From the NCBI GenBank assembly GCA_964030785.1, contig OZ034971.1, positions 13,423,079 to 13,487,078 on the forward strand: DNA of 64,000 nt, in the 5' to 3' direction. The translations under genes were made by a program, and so were the position numbers. The notes beneath the pieces were generated by a model. That model was not told the DNA's origin. It did not search any database and saw only the letters and a program-made list of their open reading frames with translations. This DNA comes from Siderastrea siderea. Taxonomy: Eukaryota > Cnidaria > Anthozoa > Scleractinia > Rhizangiidae. Positions 59,935 through 64,000 of the stretch are shown here, one piece after another; position 1 is the first letter of the stretch; the number at the start of each line of letters is the position of its first letter.

Positions 59935-60112
59935 GTTGAAAACGAAACTTTTGTCCCCCAAGACGAATAAAATGCTCCAACAAACAACGAGCTATAAAAT
60001 ATGTTTTTAACCTTCCTTTTCCGCCATATTCAGCGGTAATCCGTCAAAGTCTAGTTACCCACAATGCCAGTGGGGCATACGACACGTGCGCATTGACGCT
60101 CAACAAGTCAAG
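59935..60112. promoter_or_regulatory. Probable bidirectional promoter, SNF8 / SAP-domain gene
   Basis: Only 178 bp separate the two divergent start codons. The interval holds TTCCGCCATATT (YY1-like on the minus strand), CACGTGCGCATTGACG (E-box and NRF1-like) and AAGATGGCGGA overlapping the right start codon (YY1-like). There is no TATA box in a clear position. Sites are recognised by eye only. Confidence 0.55.
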
Positions 60113-60646
60113 ATGGCGGACGCGGGAGCAGTTATAAACCTGAAGAAACTCAAGGTATTTTGAACACTTAACGGGTCCTAAGCCGATAGTTCTGCCTACA
60201 AACAAAAGGCTATCAGGCCTAAACTTTTTACATAGAAATTTCAAATTAGTTGATCTGTTACGGTGTTTTTTATGATCAATGGTTTACTTCAAATCCGTGC
60301 GGTCTTCTGTGGCGAAGTTTACTAACACAGCGATAATTTGTGTTTTTCAGCCTCCAAATAAGCTCTTGTAACTGGTGTAAACAAATGTAATAAGTGTAGT
60401 GCTAACCTATCAACTGTATAGGCTAGTAACAGTTAATGTGAGCTTATATTATGTGTTGTGCAGCTGGAAATGTCATCATGTCTGTTCATAATTTCATATT
60501 TACGAACCCAATCTACTTAAATCTTTTGTATTTTACAAAAATGAAGGTAGCTGAGTTAAAGAAAGAGCTTGCAGACCGTAGTCTTCCAACTAAGGGTAAC
60601 AAGAGCGAGTTACAAGCAAGATTGGAGAGATGTCTTTCAGAGCAAG
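60113..60646 (+). CDS. SAP-domain protein, 5' exons only (hnRNP U- or SARNP-like)
   Basis: Exon 1 is 60113-60154 (MADAGAVINLKKLK, phase 0 end) and exon 2 is 60547-60646 (phase 1 end at GTAAGT). Joined, they give a SAP motif at residues 8-47: LKKLKVAELKKEL, then PTKGNKSELQARLERCL. SAP motifs bind A/T-rich DNA or act in nuclear RNA proteins. An N-terminal SAP starting at KKLKV fits hnRNP U-type proteins and also SARNP/CIP29; 47 residues do not decide. The gene continues beyond the window. Its intron 2 is at least 3.3 kb and contains the MULE-like element. Confidence 0.75.
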
Positions 60647-61401
60647 GTAAGTTGATTACAGGTTGTTTTATACTGCGTCAATGATAGGAATGTCAGACAA
60701 CTCGCCCCCCGGACAATTAGCCCCAGACAACTAGCCCCCACTCTGGACGACTAGCCCCCACCTTCTGGACGACTAGCCCCCCACCTTATGGACGACTAGC
60801 CCCCACCTTATGGACGACTAGCCCCCAACACTACGTCAGATAAAATTTACCTATGCTTACCGTATACTGATTTGCTTTTGATGTCCAAACATTCTACGAT
60901 AGCAGGGCACGAGCACGAATATAAAGTTGCATCATGTTGGCGACAAAATTATTATGTTTAGTGGAAACTTTACGTTTAGTTTTGCTTAACCTATGAAAAG
61001 ATAAGACTTTTGACTGCTTTTTTTCCTAATCGCTAAGGAAATTCGAATTTCAGTGTCAAAATTCTGCCCAATTTACTTCCTAAACTTCGCATCGTCATTT
61101 CCATCAATCGTACGCCATTTTGCGGTTTCTTTATAAAGAAGTATCGCTGGCGTACACAAGCCGCGACGGGAAATTTTGCATGTGTTCGCATGTGTTATGA
61201 AAAGACAATTCTTGCTAGGAATAAACAGGGATAAATAATGCTTTCTAAGCAAATGAAAACTACTTTATGAAACAGGAACAAAATTGTTGGATACTCGCGC
61301 TTGGGTAAAGTAATCATTGGTCATTGACTTTTGTATTGTTGGTGGCTCCTAAAGGAGTCGTTTTTGTTGGCTGCAGTAGAGCCTTTGTTGTTTGTCTTTT
61401 A

Positions 61402-62049
61402 TTAATTTTCTCTATTTATTGGCTTGACAAGGTGAGCACAGGCCTCCAGTAATTCCCTTGCGTTCTTCTCGTCGTCATCGTATTCCTTCCATAGTGCGAA
61501 CAGCCGTTTCTGCATTTTCTTGTAAGTCGTACGCTGGTGTCTCTTGAGCAGCTTGTCAGACACCAGTCTGATCTGAAGGTTCACCAGCAAAGCTTCCTCA
61601 TGAAGAAGGTTGATCAGAGTGTAGAGGGGTAGCTGGGCTTTGCCTTTCGCTCGTCGGTTTAGTCCGTTATGCCACCCCTCAAGGTCGTTGTTCGTCCTGA
61701 CAGCTTGTTTGAATACGCTCCAGGAGGTTGGCGGGAAGAACAACGCCATCAGCTTTCGGAGAAACTCGTTTGTCCCACGGTCATTTTTATACGCTTCTTG
61801 CAGACCAAGCTCTTGAACCTGAAAACAATTGAGATTTAGTGTTAAAGGAGCTACGTCACAAACAAAAAAAAAACACGAAACTTAACAAAGTTAAATTCGA
61901 CTGACGAAAATTCCCTAGTGATCAAAATTTCGTCTTTTTTTGTGTAATGTAATTGAAGTTAAATCAAATGTGCTAACCTTCCTCCATAGGGCTTGTGTCC
62001 AGTGAAAGAAGCATCCTTTCAATGCTAAGTTATGGGTGTTTTGATTCAT
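61402..62049 (-). pseudogene. MULE-type transposase, C-terminal remnant
   Basis: Two minus-strand pieces fit a spliced transposase: 62,049-61,978 (KGCFFHWTQALWRK) and 61,818-61,402 (VQELGLQEAYKND, RTNNDLEGWHNGLNRR, LINLLHEEALLV), joined by a 159-bp intron with GT-AG ends and matching phase. The blocks GCFFHxxQA and TNNxxEGWH are characteristic of MULE transposases common in invertebrates. Upstream of the first piece the frame has a TAA and the catalytic N-terminal part is missing, so it is a fragment. It ends in TAA at 61,402-61,404. Confidence 0.75.
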
Positions 62050-62152
62050 CTTTTATTTCTGTGAACGCAATAGCTTTAGTAGCTCTTTATCTAGAGCTGA
62101 GAGAAAACTTCAGCTTTCAGGCTCGTAAAAGTAACTACAGTAGAGTATAAAC

Positions 62153-63373
62153 TAGCCTGCGTAGCAGGCGTAAACGGGGAAAGGGAAGGGGAGCGAGAAT
62201 GTGGGAGAAAAATGGGGTTCTGGGAGGTACGGACGAGGGAACGCCTGCTACAAAGAACCCCCGTTTTTCCATCTCCGCCCACCGATTTTCAGGTAATCCA
62301 TTTAAGTTAACTGTCAATGCAACCACCAATCAGAAACATGCGCACGCTTTTCTGCATGACTGACTTTACGCAGGAATTCAATGAAGCGTTTAAAAATAAA
62401 GTTAGCATGAGAATTTTTTTCGAATCAAATCAAAATAATATTTTCGAATCAAAATAACCTTGAACAACACTCAATTGCGCTTATTCTCGAAATACGAGAC
62501 ACGAAGCTTTTCAAAATAAAAAGATTTAGATAAACCCCTCTTTGCTTCTGAAAACCAAATGCGTTCAATTTTCGCTTCTAGGAAAAGTAAGCTTAACACG
62601 CAAGCAAAGAACCGCCATACATTTTGAATGGCACTTATTGACCGAACTACACGTTTTTCAAAATTTACGCGAAAGTCATAATATGAAGAATCGGACAATT
62701 AAAATAAATATTTCAATACAAATTTACAATCAAAAATGTAATTTACTTTACCATAGATTCCCTACAAAGTCAACAGCTTGAGTGATGTCTTGCAACGGCA
62801 GATTTCTCTTGAAAACAAACGTCTGTTCTCAAAGAATAAATTCTTCGCATTTAGTTCTCCGGATTCCACTGTTTACGATGTCGAGCGTTTCTTAGGGTTT
62901 CTTCTTCCGATTTATAGTTCTCAAAAGGTGAGTCTTCATTCCGATGACGGGATATTTACACTGCCTTGAAATTCACGCGTGAAACGATGCAATAATGCTT
63001 TTTGAAATCTTCTCTGAAAATGACAAAATCTCTTCTTTCTAGGACCGTATCCCGTTGGCAAAACCACTAAAACATCTCTTCCCTTTAGAAGAGCTCTAAC
63101 CGCCGTTTCTCGCTCTGGTTTCAAGACAATTTTGTTATCTGGCCACCAAGTTCAAATCTTCTAAGAGCACGTCCTCGGCTCCTCGTCAAATTACGTCATT
63201 CTCGTGGGACCTACTGTCAAAAATTAACCAATCAGAATTTTGCGGCCGCTGGCGGCCGCAGAAATGAAAAAATGGGGGTCTTTGTAGCAGGCGTTCCCTC
63301 GTCCCTAGGCCCCAGTCCCCCATTTTCTCCCGCTCCCCTTCCCCTTCCCCGTTTACGCCTGCTACGCAGGCTA
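62153..63373. mobile_element. Nested TIR element with perfect 9-bp duplication
   Basis: The 1,221-bp element is flanked by AGTATAAAC on both sides (62,144-62,152 and 63,374-63,382). The TIRs start TAGCCTGCGTAGCAGGCGTA and match for about 115 bp with small indels. Each TIR itself has a stem, GTAGCAGGCGT near its outer end and ACGCCTGCTAC near its inner end. A 9-bp duplication fits a MULE-like mechanism. It interrupts the older MULE-like element and carries a helicase-like fragment. Confidence 0.88.
63037..63180 (-). pseudogene. RecQ-like helicase fragment (Walker A region)
   Basis: The minus-strand frame around 63,124-63,040 reads LKPERETAVRALLKGRDVLV and then VLPTGYG. This matches the Q-motif-like start and the Walker A entry of RecQ-type DExH helicases (LKPxQ..A......D.....PTGxGKS). 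The Lys-Ser of GKS is lost, because the frame goes to PRKKR after GYG. It may be a first exon followed by a decayed donor. It sits inside the nested TIR element. Whether it was part of the transposon's own gene set or captured is unknown. Confidence 0.6.
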
Positions 63374-63516
63374 AGTATAAACACAGGATAAGGTAGGGGG
63401 CTAGTCGTCCATAAGGTGGGGGGCTAGTCGTCCAGAAGGTGGGGGCTAGTCGTCCAGAGTGGGGGCTAGTTGTCTGGGGCTAATTGTCTGGGGGGCGAGT
63501 TGTCCGGATACCAATG

Positions 63517-64000
63517 ATAGTTATATTCTGTAAGCCCATGTATTACATACTAGTCCCTGGAATGTGGACTAGAGGGAATTTCAGGCAATGTTTCAGTTTT
63601 TGCCCAAAATCGCCTCACATCCTCATCCAGTTTGAAAAGGGCTATACAGGAACAAATCCAGGTTGCCAAGCAACCCGTTATATTACTTACAAGTCTGTTT
63701 TTTAATCTTGCGTGCACATGTCGTGTAGTGAAAGTATGCTTTATTACCACTTTGTTATAGATGTAGACATGTTCACGTTTTCTCGGTATAAATAACACTC
63801 TTTCATTTGGATTATGCTATCAATAAACAAGATAAATTAAGTGACTCTGTTGATGCAGTGAGCTTTTGGTGATCCACTAACCACTGGTTATTGCGATGGG
63901 GATCAGATGTTACTGGAATTTCCAAAAGAAATTAATGACCCCTTGAAGGTTGTAAACCCCCCTCCCCCGTAAAAACAATAAAATGCAATAAGAATGTCAG
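63517..64000. other. Intronic sequence of the SAP-domain gene, nothing seen
   Basis: No exon with SAP-gene character, no repeat structure and no RNA gene is visible to the window end. Confidence 0.5.

Larger units (their letters stand above)
60693..63507. mobile_element. MULE-like DNA transposon with minisatellite TIRs
   Basis: The ends read TCAGACAACTCGCC (left) and, inverted, CCGGACAACTCGCC (right). Each TIR of about 110-135 bp contains 4-5 tandem GGACGACTAGCCCCCACCTT-type units (60,693-60,827 and 63,394-63,507). The 9-bp flanks ATAGGAATG (60,684-60,692) and ATACCAATG (63,508-63,516) agree at 7 of 9 positions, as expected for an old MULE duplication. A transposase remnant lies inside on the minus strand, and a second element is nested at 62,153-63,373. 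Confidence 0.8.

Noticed and set aside
62778..62935. Plus-strand frame ending at a GTGAGT donor (about 62,936)
   Set aside because: It has a good-looking donor but no recognisable peptide or clear acceptor, and lies inside the nested element opposite the helicase fragment.

Overview
The window looks like nuclear DNA of an anthozoan cnidarian, most likely a stony coral. This is inferred from intron-rich animal genes with GT-AG junctions, animal-type SLC39A and ESCRT-II proteins, and a dense mix of Penelope-like, L1-like, DIRS-like and TIR elements. No rRNA, intact tRNA, CRISPR array or prokaryotic operon was seen.

Layout. 1-20.9 kb is a repeat block: a broken tyrosine recombinase, foldback elements, an unexplained pair of small minus-strand ORFs (a double zinc-ribbon-like ORF and a helical ORF), two tail-to-tail Penelope-like copies flanking a nearly full-length L1-like LINE, hairpin elements, a decayed DIRS-type element, and a tandem array split by a TIR element. 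20.9-22.7 kb is upstream sequence. 22,705-41,086 (+) is a complete 11-exon zinc transporter of the ZIP4/ZIP12-like LIV-1 group, with introns holding many small repeats. 43,632-59,934 (-) is a complete 9-exon SNF8 (ESCRT-II subunit VPS22/EAP30); its seventh intron of about 10 kb is filled with nested TIR and satellite-like DNA. 60,113 onward (+) begins a SAP-domain gene, head-to-head with SNF8 across 178 bp. Its second intron carries a MULE-like transposon, inside which sits a second element with a perfect 9-bp target duplication and a helicase-like fragment.

All splice phases of the ZIP and SNF8 models were checked by hand and are consistent (789 and 242 residues). The two genes are convergent and are not expected to work together: one imports zinc, the other sorts membrane cargo into multivesicular bodies. 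Repeat family names rest on motifs, TIRs and target duplications seen here, not on database searches.
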